Shown here: piece after piece, positions 12,263-22,974 of the stretch
Position numbering within the stretch: the first letter of the stretch is position 1
Layout of the letters: each line of letters starts with the position of its first letter
NCBI GenBank assembly: GCA_958450325.1
Contig: OY288256.1
Span: 49,308,953 to 49,372,952, forward strand
Source: Agrostemma githago
Taxonomy: Eukaryota > Streptophyta > Magnoliopsida > Caryophyllales > Caryophyllaceae
DNA: 64,000 nt
Reading direction: 5' to 3'
Translations under genes and position numbers: made by a program
The notes under the pieces: generated by a model
Database searches by the model: none
Seen by the model: only the letters and a program-made list of their open reading frames with translations
What the model was told of the DNA's origin: nothing

Positions 12263-12556
12263 ACGACCTTTTTCACTTTACCGACCGCCCTCACCTCTTT
12301 ACCGACCGACCTGACGTCATTACCGACTGCCCTAATTAACCGAGATATTGTCAAACGACGGTCGTTAAACATACCGACCGACAGTAGCGGTCGGTAAAAA
12401 ACAAAAATACCGACCGCATTACCGACCGACTTCAGTTTTTCCCGACCAAACATCTTACAGGAGGTTCTGATCTGGGTTTGGTCGGCAACACTTATCGACC
12501 GAAAATTTCAGTCGGTAAATCCATTCACCGACCGCAAAATAAGAGTGCCGACCGAC
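12263..12556. repeat. CACTA 2 subterminal repeats, left part
   Basis: Dense copies of ACCGAC/CCGACCG and the inverted form CGGTCGGT in both orientations, typical of CACTA subterminal binding sites. The array ends abruptly at CCGAC where the Tat element is inserted. Bases 11946-12262, before it, are a degenerate GAATGA-rich stretch without coding signal. Confidence 0.75.
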
Positions 12557-15077
12557 TGTAGACACCCGCATTTTGACTGCCAGGTGTCTATGGTAGTCTC
12601 GGAAAAACACCCGATGATGATCGGACGCAAACATGACTTAGTATACTCGAATTTGGGCTCGGACCCAATAATATCCGACATGGACTTTTAGCGGAGTAAA
12701 AATCTCACAAAACAGACCTCAAATTCAGGCCTAGTGGGTCGTTCCGAGCAAAATAAGACTAATTTGGGCCAAAACCGAGACCAAAAATAAATCCCGTCTT
12801 TTGGCGACCGGGTCAAAACCAGGTCAAAGACGAACCCGTCGCGCAAATCTGCCAAATTCACTCCTCGAAACTGGCGCCCAAATCAAAATTCAAAATAAAA
12901 CAAAAGTCAACTTCTTCCTAAAATAGCTCGATCCTCTTGATCCACTCGATCGAGTGGATTGACCCACTCGGTCGAGTGGAGCGTCTTGAACCGGGTTTGG
13001 CCCGTTTGCAAGGGCACTCGATCGAGTGCACTAGGGCCACTCGATCGAATGACCCTAGGTCGTGAGGTAAAGTCTATAAATACCCCCACTAACCCCTCTC
13101 ATTTTCAAGGTTTGATCAACACACATTTTGCCCTACATTTACACCTTAACCCTCCTATACTCTCCATACTACAACCCTAGCAATACCAAGCCAAAAACGA
13201 GCCATCGTCTCTAGAAAACCGACGAATCATCACACACACACACACCATAACTTGCATACATCCTCGATACTCCGGCGTCCCGTCGCTATTTCCGAGTCCA
13301 TTTCCGAGGTCCTTACTAAGCATGTATGTTGAGGGTGTCGTAAACCCCATCTCTACCTTTTTCCTACTTCGTTTTTTATGTACATTTTTGAATTTTCATA
13401 TTGTAATCATATTAATCTAGTAACACAAACACTAACACTTTCATATTCCCATCTTTTTGTATCATCTTTTTATTCCTAACATTATTATACCGCGTATATA
13501 TATTTGCACTAGTATTAAAATTCGGTTTCATATGTGTTTGACTATGATGATCGCCTAAAGTCCGTCTAATTCCTTTACGAGTAACGACGGAGGTGGCACC
13601 CTTTCGAGGAGCGCCGCCCCAATGTGCTCAAGGATATGATGTGATCGTGATCGATCATAGTTGAACGTATTTGATCCCATTTCCAAGATTAATGCGAGAT
13701 TCTTTGAGGCGAAAACCAACATCACGTAATCCGTTAGGATTAGTACCGATGTCGTGACGCGGAGGACCACAATCTCGTCATTAATCAAACATTTTCAAAA
13801 TCTTATAACATCATTTTTATAAATTCCGATAACGGTATTATAATCGCATGCATACACGATCATAACACCGGAAGCCGAATTAAATGCAAGTCGTACAATA
13901 TTTGTATTTAATTTGGCCAACCATCAATTTTGGACAATAAAACGAAACGAGTTGTCACTCGTATAGGGGCTACTCGACCGAGTACGTAGGCTACTCGATC
14001 GATTAGCACCCAAAAAACTGGGCAGTAGCTACGTTTAAGGACGCACTCGACCGAGTCAGACCACGACTCGATCGAGTGGGTCCTGTAACCCAGAAAATCG
14101 AGAGCTTTGACACACTTTCCGAGCCTCGTCTTTTTACGACTTTAGTCATCACGTGTAAAGACAATCACGTGACCCTCCCTTCTTCAAAACCCATGCATAT
14201 CACGACACCTAGAACAACTTTGATCGATTTTTCGACGTGATAAGTTGGGACAAGGCATCGAGGCATGGGATCGGGCTAGCATTACGCTTGGGTCCTATGT
14301 CTCCGTCCTTCGTTTAGTACACAACATAATGTGTATTTAATCGGAGTTCGTCCATCTACACAAATTCACGGTCTAGTTTATATACGGGTCCGTTTCTATC
14401 TTTTTTATCGCTTTTCTTATTTTGTTCATTATTTATATTAATCGTTGTATTGTGAATTCCGGGTTGTATTTCCGCCCGTGTAACTTGTATTTATTTATTT
14501 TCGAGCTCTATTTATTTACTTGCTTATCGCTTTATAAATGAACCTCGCATGCTAAACAACTTCGACAATAGTTAGATGTTTTAAATGACGTAGCAAACCT
14601 TTAATTCATATGTTTAGCCCGGAAACGCTGTTTGCATATCATTTAGTCGTTTTACTAGCGCGCGTACACGAACACGAACGATGTCTTAGTAGAGGCCGCC
14701 ATGTGCGGGCGGGGTTGGGTGTCCTTAGTGGGCTTCCCAACACGTACCCTCACCCCTTACTCAGAACCTTGGTTTCCGGATGTCCGAAACCATTGGCGCA
14801 CGAGTGTCATTTTATATACGAAAGCCGGTGTAAACGGTATCGATATAATAATGCAAAGGGACGAGCCCCATAAACTCTGAAATCGAAGTGGGCCGTACTT
14901 TGTGTATAGCCCACGACGACATAGAGTGGGCTCGAATGGTTCCGAATAACTACAAAATTCGGTGGCGACTCCATTTTGACTTAAATTTCGAACCCCAGAA
15001 CAATCTTACCACGAGATTCATTCGCCTACCCAAACCCGCGCGTGGCCGCGTCGGGGTGGACCTACGTCATGCCCACA
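12557..15077 (+). repeat. 5' LTR of Tat element 1
   Basis: A 2521-bp long terminal repeat, TG...CA, matching 25456-27976 along its whole length. It includes a TATAAATA box at 13075-13082 preceded by four ACTCGATCGAGT-like palindromes, and a second palindrome cluster at about 13970-14075. Short ORFs in it are shared by all LTR copies and are not credible genes. Confidence 0.95.
12935..13082 (+). promoter_or_regulatory. LTR promoter with palindrome cluster and TATA box
   Basis: Four copies of the palindrome CACTCGATCGAGTG, or versions with one or two changes, lie between 12942 and 13055. A TATAAATA box follows at 13075-13082. The same arrangement occurs in the 3' LTR (TATA box at 25972-25979) and in the inverted LTR at the right end (TATA box at 62705-62712). 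Confidence 0.65.
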
Positions 15078-15080
15078 ATT

Positions 15081-15098
15081 TGGTGACTCCGCTGGGGA
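15081..15098 (+). other. Primer-binding site of Tat element 1
   Basis: Starts 3 bp after the 5' LTR and reads TGGTGACTCCGCTGGGGA, beginning TGG as expected for complementarity to a tRNA 3' end. The inverted LTR at 43787 is followed by a close relative, TGGCGACTCTGCTTGGGA. The tRNA is probably the one used by other Tat/Ogre elements; I have not verified which. Confidence 0.7.
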
Positions 15099-16193
15099 TA
15101 CCTGATGTACCACATGTCGTCGGGGTTCCCAGAGTGAGACTCGAAGAGAAATCGTTCGAATATTAGTGTGCGCGCATTAGTTTAATGATTTATGCATAAC
15201 CCATTTTTGCCCGGGCCGGTTACTTGTGACCGACGTCCCACTATACCGCGGTGCATTCCTACATGGGTGCGCTAAAGATATCGATGGTGGAACTCGTATG
15301 GGTTTTGCGGCATGTCCTAAGACCAACTCGGCTTAGGGAGTCCGTCCTGATTTACGAGAAAGCCATCGTTGTTGGTATAGACCCTATTTGACCGACCGAG
15401 ACTTAGCGTAATGCATACAGAAGCGTCGTTATAATGTTTGTTTGACTACGTGCTGCTTGGTTTCCGTGTCATCTTTAAAAAAGATCGTCATTTCAAAATT
15501 GCATCTTTCCAAAAATACTAAATTTTGAAAAATCCGAAATACTATCTATTTCGGGACCCATCTTTCCAAAATACCTAATTTTGAAAAACTCGAAATGCTG
15601 CCCATTTCGGGACCCGTCTTTTCAAAATATCCAATTTTCAAAACCCGGAATGCCGCCGAAATTTAGGATCAATGATTTGACTCAAAATATCCTTTTCTGT
15701 AGTCGGCATGCTGCCCGTTTTAACTCTCGAATTTCCGACACCGTCTTGATTTTCTGAATTTTTTTCAAAATTCTAATCTCGGTTTTCGAAATTCCGTTTT
15801 CAATTTTCGAACTCTCGGAAATTCACCCATTACATATTCAAATTTTCAACTTCAAACATCCAACTTTCCTAAAATAAATCTTCCATATTCAAATTTTCAA
15901 CTTCAAACACCCCTACAAAGGAAAGTCCGTCCATACACTCGAGTCAAAAGTCTGGGGAATAATCTCACGTGGACCTTCCTTCGAACGGGACTAGGCCCAC
16001 AAGGCCAAAGTCCTAAGGAAGTCATGCCACCTACGAGTCATCCGTCTAGGTGTCTTTCTCGAGTCTTTTTCACTCGGTCCTTTTCTTTTGGGTCGCTCGA
16101 GATGTACTTGTTTTGATTCCAAGATCTGGGTTCAGTTTCTGATTACACGGTGTTCTTACAGACAGGCCGCCGGCAACCAGACACACCCGCAAG
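15099..16193 (+). other. Untranslated leader of Tat element 1
   Basis: No coding region. It contains three degenerate copies of a repeat of about 65 bp (15480-15660, each with a CCAAAAATACT/TTTTGAAAA block and ATTTCGGGACCC) and two copies of a shorter one around TCAAATTTTCAACTTCAAAC (15838-15912). Confidence 0.6.
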
Positions 16194-17638
16194 ATGGAAG
16201 CTGCTTTGAACACTCTGAAAACCTCTGTGGACGCCATGGTCGTCAAGCAGACCGACATTGAAGCCCAAGTGACTGAAATGAGGGCTGCTCAAGTGGCTAT
16301 TGTTGCTCGCATGGCTGCAGTGGAGCAAAGGACTCCAAATACCGAGACCAATGGGTCTCTGACTGAGCTACTAAGTGCGATTCACCGACTGGAGGAACAA
16401 GTGCACTTAGCTGGGAGTAACAACATTCAGCGGGAAAACAGTCGTGAGTATGCCCCAGTGAACGACAAGCTACCCCCGAACCTGAACCTCACCGGTCTAC
16501 CGATGTTCGAGGGAACCGAAGACCCGTTACTACATGTACGGGCCTTCAAAGAGTTTATGGCCATCAAGGGAGTGGATTCATCCATGTTCAAAAACCTTTT
16601 TGCTGCATCCATTGAGAAGCACCCACGGGCCTGGTACTATAGGCTAGACCCGAAGAAATACCCTACTTGGGATGATGTGGCCACCGAGTTCGTTCGGAAC
16701 TATGCTGACAACACCGAGATCCAAACCACAATGCGATCTCTTGAGGTTATGGCCCAAGAGCCGAAAGAAGGTTTTACCAAATACCTTCAATGCTGGAGGG
16801 CTGAGAGCGTGAAACTGGTCGATAACCCCAGTGAGAAGACTTTGGTGGAGGCTTTTGTCAAGAACCTCCTCCCCTCCTACCGGGTTTACCTCCGGTATGC
16901 TGTCATACCCAATTTCATCACCCTTACTGAAATGGGTATGAGGATCGAAGACGACCTAAGGAAGGCCTTACTAAGGCCGCTAGCAAAGGGTACCAAGGGG
17001 CTTCCTCCTCCACTACCAAGCCCCAAGCTGCAACCCGCAGCATTTTCGACGCGGTTAATCTACTAGATGCCCCATCCAAGAAGAACACCCAACCTCGGGT
17101 TTTCACTGATATAGGTACCACCTATACTTATGCCTTACAAAGGCTATCCTCAAAAGGCCTAGTCCAATCGATAGGCCCAACTCCTCAAGTTCCGGTCGAA
17201 CGACGCTCCAAGAACTACAATGCTCAGGCCTATTGCCAGTACCACCGGGGCAATGGGCATGATACCGAGAAGTGCTGGAAGCTGAAGCACTTGATCCAGG
17301 ACTTGATCGAAAGCGGTAAAATCCCGCTACCCGGAGATAAGCCCAGCAACAAGGAGAACCCTTTCAGCTCTCACGCCATCTTTACCGAGGAGGTGATTGA
17401 TTGCTCTCACCTTATCTCTCCATTTATCCCGCAAGTGAACGGGATCTGGTTCGACGACGATGACGTCTACCTCGCCAAAGGGGAAGCTGTCCTCATCACC
17501 TCCGAGGAAATTCGTAAGACCAAATCCCGAGTCTTAGCCAGTAACCACCTTGGTCGTCCCTATCAAGCCACTAGCTCTAGGGACGCCCCTATCCCGACAA
17601 CTGTCATTGAGCCACTCAGGACGGAAGTCGCCCCTTAG
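16194..17638 (+). pseudogene. gag: gag of Tat element 1, frameshifted
   Basis: Gag would form the cytoplasmic particle that packages element RNA. The ATG at 16194 opens a heptad-rich coiled coil (about residues 1-70), then the retrotransposon gag region (LRVRAFKEF-like, HPRAWYYRLDPKKYPTWDD, FVRNYADN). The frame is lost around 16960-17000: the continuing gag (SIFDAVNLLDAPSKKN, then the zinc-finger-like CQYHRGNGHDTEKCWKLKH at about 17230) is read in another frame. That frame ends at TAG 17636-17638, beyond which protease-like sequence follows in the same frame. The finger pattern is typical of Tat gag. At least one frameshift and one stop make it non-functional. Confidence 0.85.
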
Positions 17639-18532
17639 GAGCCGACTGCTGAAACGACTCTCGTGAAGCAGTTGAAGAAGACCCGAGTTGACCTCACCAT
17701 ATGGCAACTTCTAGTCAGCTCACAAGAGCATCGAGAAGCGCTTACAAAGGCTCTCGATCAAATTAAGGTTGACTCTTTGGTTACCCCTGCTGAGATGGTA
17801 GCCACGGTCCTGCCCCACCTAAAGGGCAAAGCTAAGGAAGAAGGCCCGATGATCACTTTCTCCGAAGCCGACATACCGCCATTCGGGGCCTCCCATAATC
17901 TGGCCCTCTCAATTACGGTGGTTTGCCGAGGGAAATACCTTCTTATGACCCTGGTTGATGATGGGTCCGCTGTAAATGTCCTTCCTCTAAGGACCACCTA
18001 AGCCCTCGGTATTACCGAGGCCGATTATATCCCGACTGCTCAGACCATCCAAGCCTTTGATGGGAGCCCAAAGTCGGTAACTGGGGTCGTGAAACTGACC
18101 ATCATAACAGGCCCGATAGAAAAGGAGCTCGAATTCCAGGTGATCGATGTCACCTCATCGTTCAACTTGCTCCTAGGTAGGCCTTGGATCAACGCAGTCA
18201 AGGCGGTATCCTCCACCCTCCACCGAAAGATCAAGATGCCCCTGCTTAACAATGTTATCACTTTAGAGGCAACCCTAATGACTGTGGCTAGCTGTAACGC
18301 CACGGGACGCACTGACCTCTGGGGGTTCGATTTTGTGGGGATGATCGAGGAAGAGTACCTCTTTAGGCCTTACTTCACTACGAGTATCGACACGATGCTC
18401 CAAAATATGGGGTACTTTCCGGGGGCTACGTCTCGACCCGATCTTCCAGCTGGGAAGATCATCGAGGTCCTCAAAGACGAAGACTCTCACTTTGGTCTCG
18501 GTTATGCCATCAGTTGTCCGAGAAGGAATTGA
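17639..18532 (+). pseudogene. pro: Aspartic protease region of Tat element 1
   Basis: Retropepsin-like protease that would cut the Gag-Pol polyprotein. The catalytic loop reads LVDDGSAVNVLP (about 17950-17985), with the family's D-(T/S/N)-G in the form DDGS. The C-terminal signature FNLLLGRPWI lies at about 18155. A TAA at 17999-18001 splits the domain, with coding resuming in the same frame, and the frame is lost again around 18510. A TAG also separates it from gag upstream. Confidence 0.85.
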
Positions 18533-19449
18533 AAAGGCCTGCAACGTTATTAAGGTTATCCACTTGAGCCCTTATAGCCCACGGTTGGCTGACTACTTTG
18601 TCACACCGGTGTTTGGGGCTGTTCAGGTTGGTTTATACCAACCCAATGCTGTGCACCTCGGGACCAACTTGGCCCGGGACTGCAACTATATTCCGGATGA
18701 TGTGTTCGCCCTCATCCAGTCCGATGGAGCTGATAATGCTGAGCCCGCGCTGGGGCTACTTTTCGGGGAAGACCCCATAGCCCCAACTCCAAAAGAAGAC
18801 CTGGTCAACCTGATTCTCCGCAGCAACAGGTTAGACCCGACCAAGCTAATCTAGGATGTTGGCCTGGAGGAAGACTGTCAAGTGGACTGACAGTTAGGGA
18901 AGAATCTACAAGGTGGTCACCGGAGAGGGAGACATGCCTGAGTCTGAGTCTGAGTCTGAGTCCGAGTCGGAGTCTGAGTCAGAGTCTGAGGTCGAGTCTA
19001 GGGAAGTCGGTGCTAGAATCACTCCTGTAACCCCTCCCCCTTTTATCATTCCTGCTGCTGGCACTTCAGGGTCTGTCCCGAGTGCCTTACCAATTCCGCC
19101 TCTGACCAATGATCATATGGCTGCTCTTTTCGAGCTGTTTTCCAAATTCTCAATCAATAATAACAACCGTTCTGCTTATGACTTGTCTCTTTTAAATTTT
19201 GTTTTCAAAAATACTTTATGCAATGACATTGAGAAACCAGACGAACAGGTACCCTTACCTCCACATCTGATCGAGCAACTAGAGCAAAGGGAATCCCGGA
19301 ACCCGGTGATCGAAGAAACCGAGTCCATAAATGTAGGAACAACCTTAGAGCTTCAGATACTTAAGATAGGGTTATCCTTAGATCCCGAGGAGAAACAACA
19401 GTTCATAAGCCTCCTCCAAGAGTTCAAGGATGTCTTCGCATGGTCCTAG
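18492..19449 (+). pseudogene. Linker between protease and reverse transcriptase
   Basis: Two partly overlapping open stretches in different frames (18492-18854 and 18913-19449) covering the region between protease and RT of Tat polyproteins. The second begins with about ten Ser-Glu dipeptides coded by GAGTCT/GAGTCC repeats (about 18938-18990). It ends with the conserved EFKDVFAWS just before RT, followed by TAG at 19447. No enzyme domain is recognised; the acidic run is probably disordered. Confidence 0.6.
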
Positions 19450-21456
19450 AAGGACATGCCGGGGATAGACCGGGAAATAGCCGAGCACCACATACCAATC
19501 AAAGACGGGTGCAAACCGGTCAAGCAGAAGCTTCGTCGAATGAGGCCCGAATGGTCTCTCAAGGTAAAAGAAGAAGTCGACAAACAGTTCAAAGCCGGCT
19601 TCATACAGGTGTCCGAGTATCCGGATTGGGTGGCAAACATCATGCCGGTTCCTAAAAAGGACGGTAAGGTGCGGGTATGCGTAGATTTTCGGGATCTTAA
19701 CAAGGCAAGCCCGAAAGATGATTTTCCGTTACCACACATCGACATACTGGTGGATAACACGGCCGATCATACCCTTCAATCATTCATGGACGGTTATGCC
19801 GGGTACAATCAGATCAAGATGGCGGAAGAAGACATGAGTAAGACTACCTTCACAACACCTTGGGGTACTTACTACTATACCGTCATGCCATTCGGTCTCA
19901 TTAACGCCGGAGCCACATATCAGAGGACCGCTACCACTTTATTACATGACATGATGCATAAAGAGGTAGAAGTTTATGTAGACGACATGATCGTCAAATC
20001 TAAAGAACGGGACGGTCACATCACCGCCCTAAGGAAATTCTTCACCCGACTGCGCAAGTACAACATGAGGTTAAACCCTCAAAAGTGCAGTTTCGGGGTA
20101 ACATCAGGCAAATTACTGGGTCATATCGTTAGCCAACGAGATATCGAAGTCGACCCAGCTAAAATCAAAGCCATTACCGAGATGCAACCTCCCAAAACCG
20201 AAAAAGAAATAAGGGGATTTCTCGGGAAAGTCCAGTATATCAGTCGGTTCATTTCCAAACTAACCATGGTGTGTGAACCAATTTTCAAGAAACTAAAAGT
20301 AGGAGAACGGGTACTATGGGATGACAAGTGCCAAGCTGCTTTCGACAAGATCAAGGAAATACTGTCTGCTCCGCCGGTCTTAATGCCACCTCAACCCGGT
20401 TTGCCTCTGTCGTTATACCTAACGACGACTGAGACAGCCATGGGGGCTATGCTGGCTCAGACAGTTGATTCCGAAGAACGAGCTATCTACTACATCAGCA
20501 AGAAGTTTTTAGAGTATGAGTGCAAATATACCATGCTCGAGAAGACGTGTTTGGCTCTAGTCTGGGCCACTAAGAATCTCCGGCACTATATGCTCAGCTA
20601 CGAGGTCCATGTGCTATCCAGGATGGATCCCATCAAATACCTCTTCGAGAAACCCATTCTCAATGGCCGAATTTCTGGATGGACTCTAATGTTGTCAGAG
20701 TTCGACCTAAAATTTGTGCCATTAAAGGCCATTAAGGGGCGGGTAGTAGCTGAATTTCTCGCTGACAGCCCAGTAAACAAAGAAGGACACACCGACACCT
20801 GGTCCTTCCCAGACGAAGATATTTTCCATACCGATACTGAAACATGGGATTTATATTTCGATGGAGCATCCAATTTTCGAGGGTTCGGAGTTGGGATCCT
20901 CCTAATTTCACCAAAAGGGGAGCACACTCCCATCTCCATCAAACTGGACTTTGATGTTACCAATAATGCAGCAGAATACAAAGCATGCATTTACGGGCTA
21001 CAAGCCGCCGCCAATCTGGGGATTATAAATCTCCGGGTGCATGGTGACTCATCCTTGGTCATTAACCAAGCACTTCAAAAATGGAAGACTCGGAATGCTA
21101 ATCTCGTGGCCTACCAGGCACAAGTAAGGGATCTCGAGAAACAATTCCAAAGGGTAGAGTACATATACCTGCCCCGAGAAGAGAATCAGTTTGCAGATGC
21201 ACTCTCAAAATTGGCATCTTTACTGAACATTCCCGACCACGTGACCAGTATGCCAATTTGCGTCGAAAGACGGTCCGAGCCGGCGTACATTCACGATATC
21301 GAAGACATTGAGATAACTGATCCCGAACCATGGTATCAGGCTGTGTTAACATACCTGACAAATGAAGAATATCATCCCGGGACGGAAGGTCGAGCCAAGA
21401 AGGCCTTACGAAGGCTAGCCACCCAGTTCATCCGTACCGATGACGGGCAACTGTAA
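19450..21456 (+). pseudogene. pol: Reverse transcriptase and RNase H of Tat element 1
   Basis: Long open stretch (666 codons from the ATG at 19456). RT: KKDGKVRVCVDFRDLNKASP, FPLPHID, TPWGTYYYTVMPFGL and the catalytic YVDDMIVKS (about 19975). The first RNase H-like connection follows (FLGKVQYISRFI, then ETAMGAMLAQ). The second RNase H, acquired in the Tat lineage, begins at about 20845 (WDLYFDGAS, NNAAEYKA, REENQFADALSKLAS). The domain itself looks intact, but it is cut off from Gag by stops and ends at TAA 21454-21456, a position where the second Tat copy in this window has Tyr (LLYKRT). It would copy element RNA into DNA. Confidence 0.93.
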
Positions 21457-22581
21457 AGAAAGACGACACAGGGGGCTCTTCTCCTTTGTGTTGATAAATA
21501 TAAGGCCGAGAAAGTTATGGCTGAAGTACATGATGGTGAAAACGGTCCACACATGAATGCCCACATGCTGGTCCGAAAAATCATGAGGCTCGGTTATTAC
21601 TGGAATACCATGGAAGCCGACTGCCGGTTATATGTCAAACATTGTCATAACTGTCAAATCTTCGGCAATGTGCAACATATGCCGTCATCATTGCTTTATA
21701 CCATGACGTCACCCTAGCCATTCTCGACATGGGGTATCGACATAATCGGGAAAATAAATCCCTCTGGCACTGGTGGGCACTGCTTTATTTTAGTAGCTAT
21801 CGACTATTTCACCAAATGGGTCGAAGCTGAATCATATCACATTCTCAATGCTAAGCATGTCGCCAAGTTTATCCAGAACAAGAAAATATGCCGGTATGGG
21901 ATTCCTTATGAATTTATCAGTGATCATGGGACCCATTTTCAAGCGGAGACTGCAGCCCTGCTGACCAAGTATAAAATTCAAAGGCATACGTCCTCGCCCT
22001 ATCGTCCCCAAACAAATGGAGCAGTAGAGGCGGCCAATAAAACAATTGTCACCATACTCAAAAAGATGGCTGATAATTACCGGGACTGGCCCGACAAGAT
22101 ACCTTTTGCCCTATGGGGGTACCGGACGTCAGTTCGCACCGCAACTGGGGCGACACCGTATTACCTAACTTATGGAATGAAGGCTGTCCAACCAGTTGAA
22201 CTGGAGGTACCATCCCTCAGAATTCTGCTAGAAAGCCAAGTGCCCGAAGCTGACTGGGTTCGAGTGCGGTATGACTCGTTGGTTCTACTAGACGAACGAC
22301 GATCTCGTGCCCTCAATAATATCCAAATCTACCAGAAGAGGATCCAACGGGCCTTCAACAAGAGAGTAAGGCCCAGAAACATTAAAGAAGAGGATCTAGT
22401 CCTTAAGTCTGTTCGAGCTTTACTACCTGTTGACCCAAGTGAAAAGTTCAAACCCAATTGGGCTGGGTCGTATCTGGTAAAGAAGATCCTATCCGGGGGA
22501 GCAGTAATGCTGACGGACCTGGACGGGAATGAGTTCGTCAACCCGACCAACCTGGACCAGCTGAAGCGTTACTACCCTTAG
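21457..22581 (+). pseudogene. int: Integrase of Tat element 1
   Basis: Inserts element cDNA into the chromosome. The zinc-binding domain shows H...H and HCHNCQIF (about 21640). The catalytic core has the first Asp in WGIDIIGKI, the second in FISDHGTHF and the Glu in NGAVEAANK, i.e. the D,D,E triad is visible. The C-terminus ends KFKPNWAGSYLVKKIL and NLDQLKRYYP, TAG at 22579. A TAG at 21715-21717 replaces the Trp found at the same place in the second copy (TPWPFSTWG), a TGG-to-TAG transition. With the TAA upstream this makes the integrase non-functional as read. Confidence 0.9.
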
Positions 22582-22974
22582 CCCTTTCTCAATGTCATTA
22601 GCAAATTTTATCAAAATCATTTTTTTCAAAAAAGCAAGTCAATGAGCTAGAAATATTTATTCTACTGTCGCAAACATCTTGAACCAATAGTCTTGGTGTA
22701 ATTCAAGATTGCAAATTTGCTAAGCTTGAACTACGTTTGTTTGATTCTGCTAATCGCGGATACGTAGGCAACCCCTCAAAAGGGTACAACCAATGCAATC
22801 GAGAAAAGACAGGAGCGGTTTAATAATAAACTTCTTTTATTAATTCAAAAAAAACACCCCCGATAAACTCTGGAAATTACAAAATGCAGGAATCCAAAAA
22901 AAATACAAAAAAGAAGCACACGACAAAAATAGTAATAATACTTAAATAATAATAAAAGCTAAAGGACTCGGCAT
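22582..22974 (+). other. Post-integrase spacer of Tat element 1
   Basis: Non-coding. It includes a block with CGCGGATACGTAGGCAACCC (about 22754-22773) that is conserved at the same distance after the integrase of the second Tat element (about 31475). Confidence 0.55.

Noticed and set aside
12088..12453. Minus-strand open frame of 121 codons
   Set aside because: It runs through ACCGAC subterminal repeats and GAATGA low complexity; repeat-driven.
14610..15166. Open frames of about 90 codons near the end of LTR 1, repeated at 27509-28017 and 60665-61155
   Set aside because: They lie inside LTRs, recur in every copy and show no domain; most likely incidental GC-rich LTR sequence.
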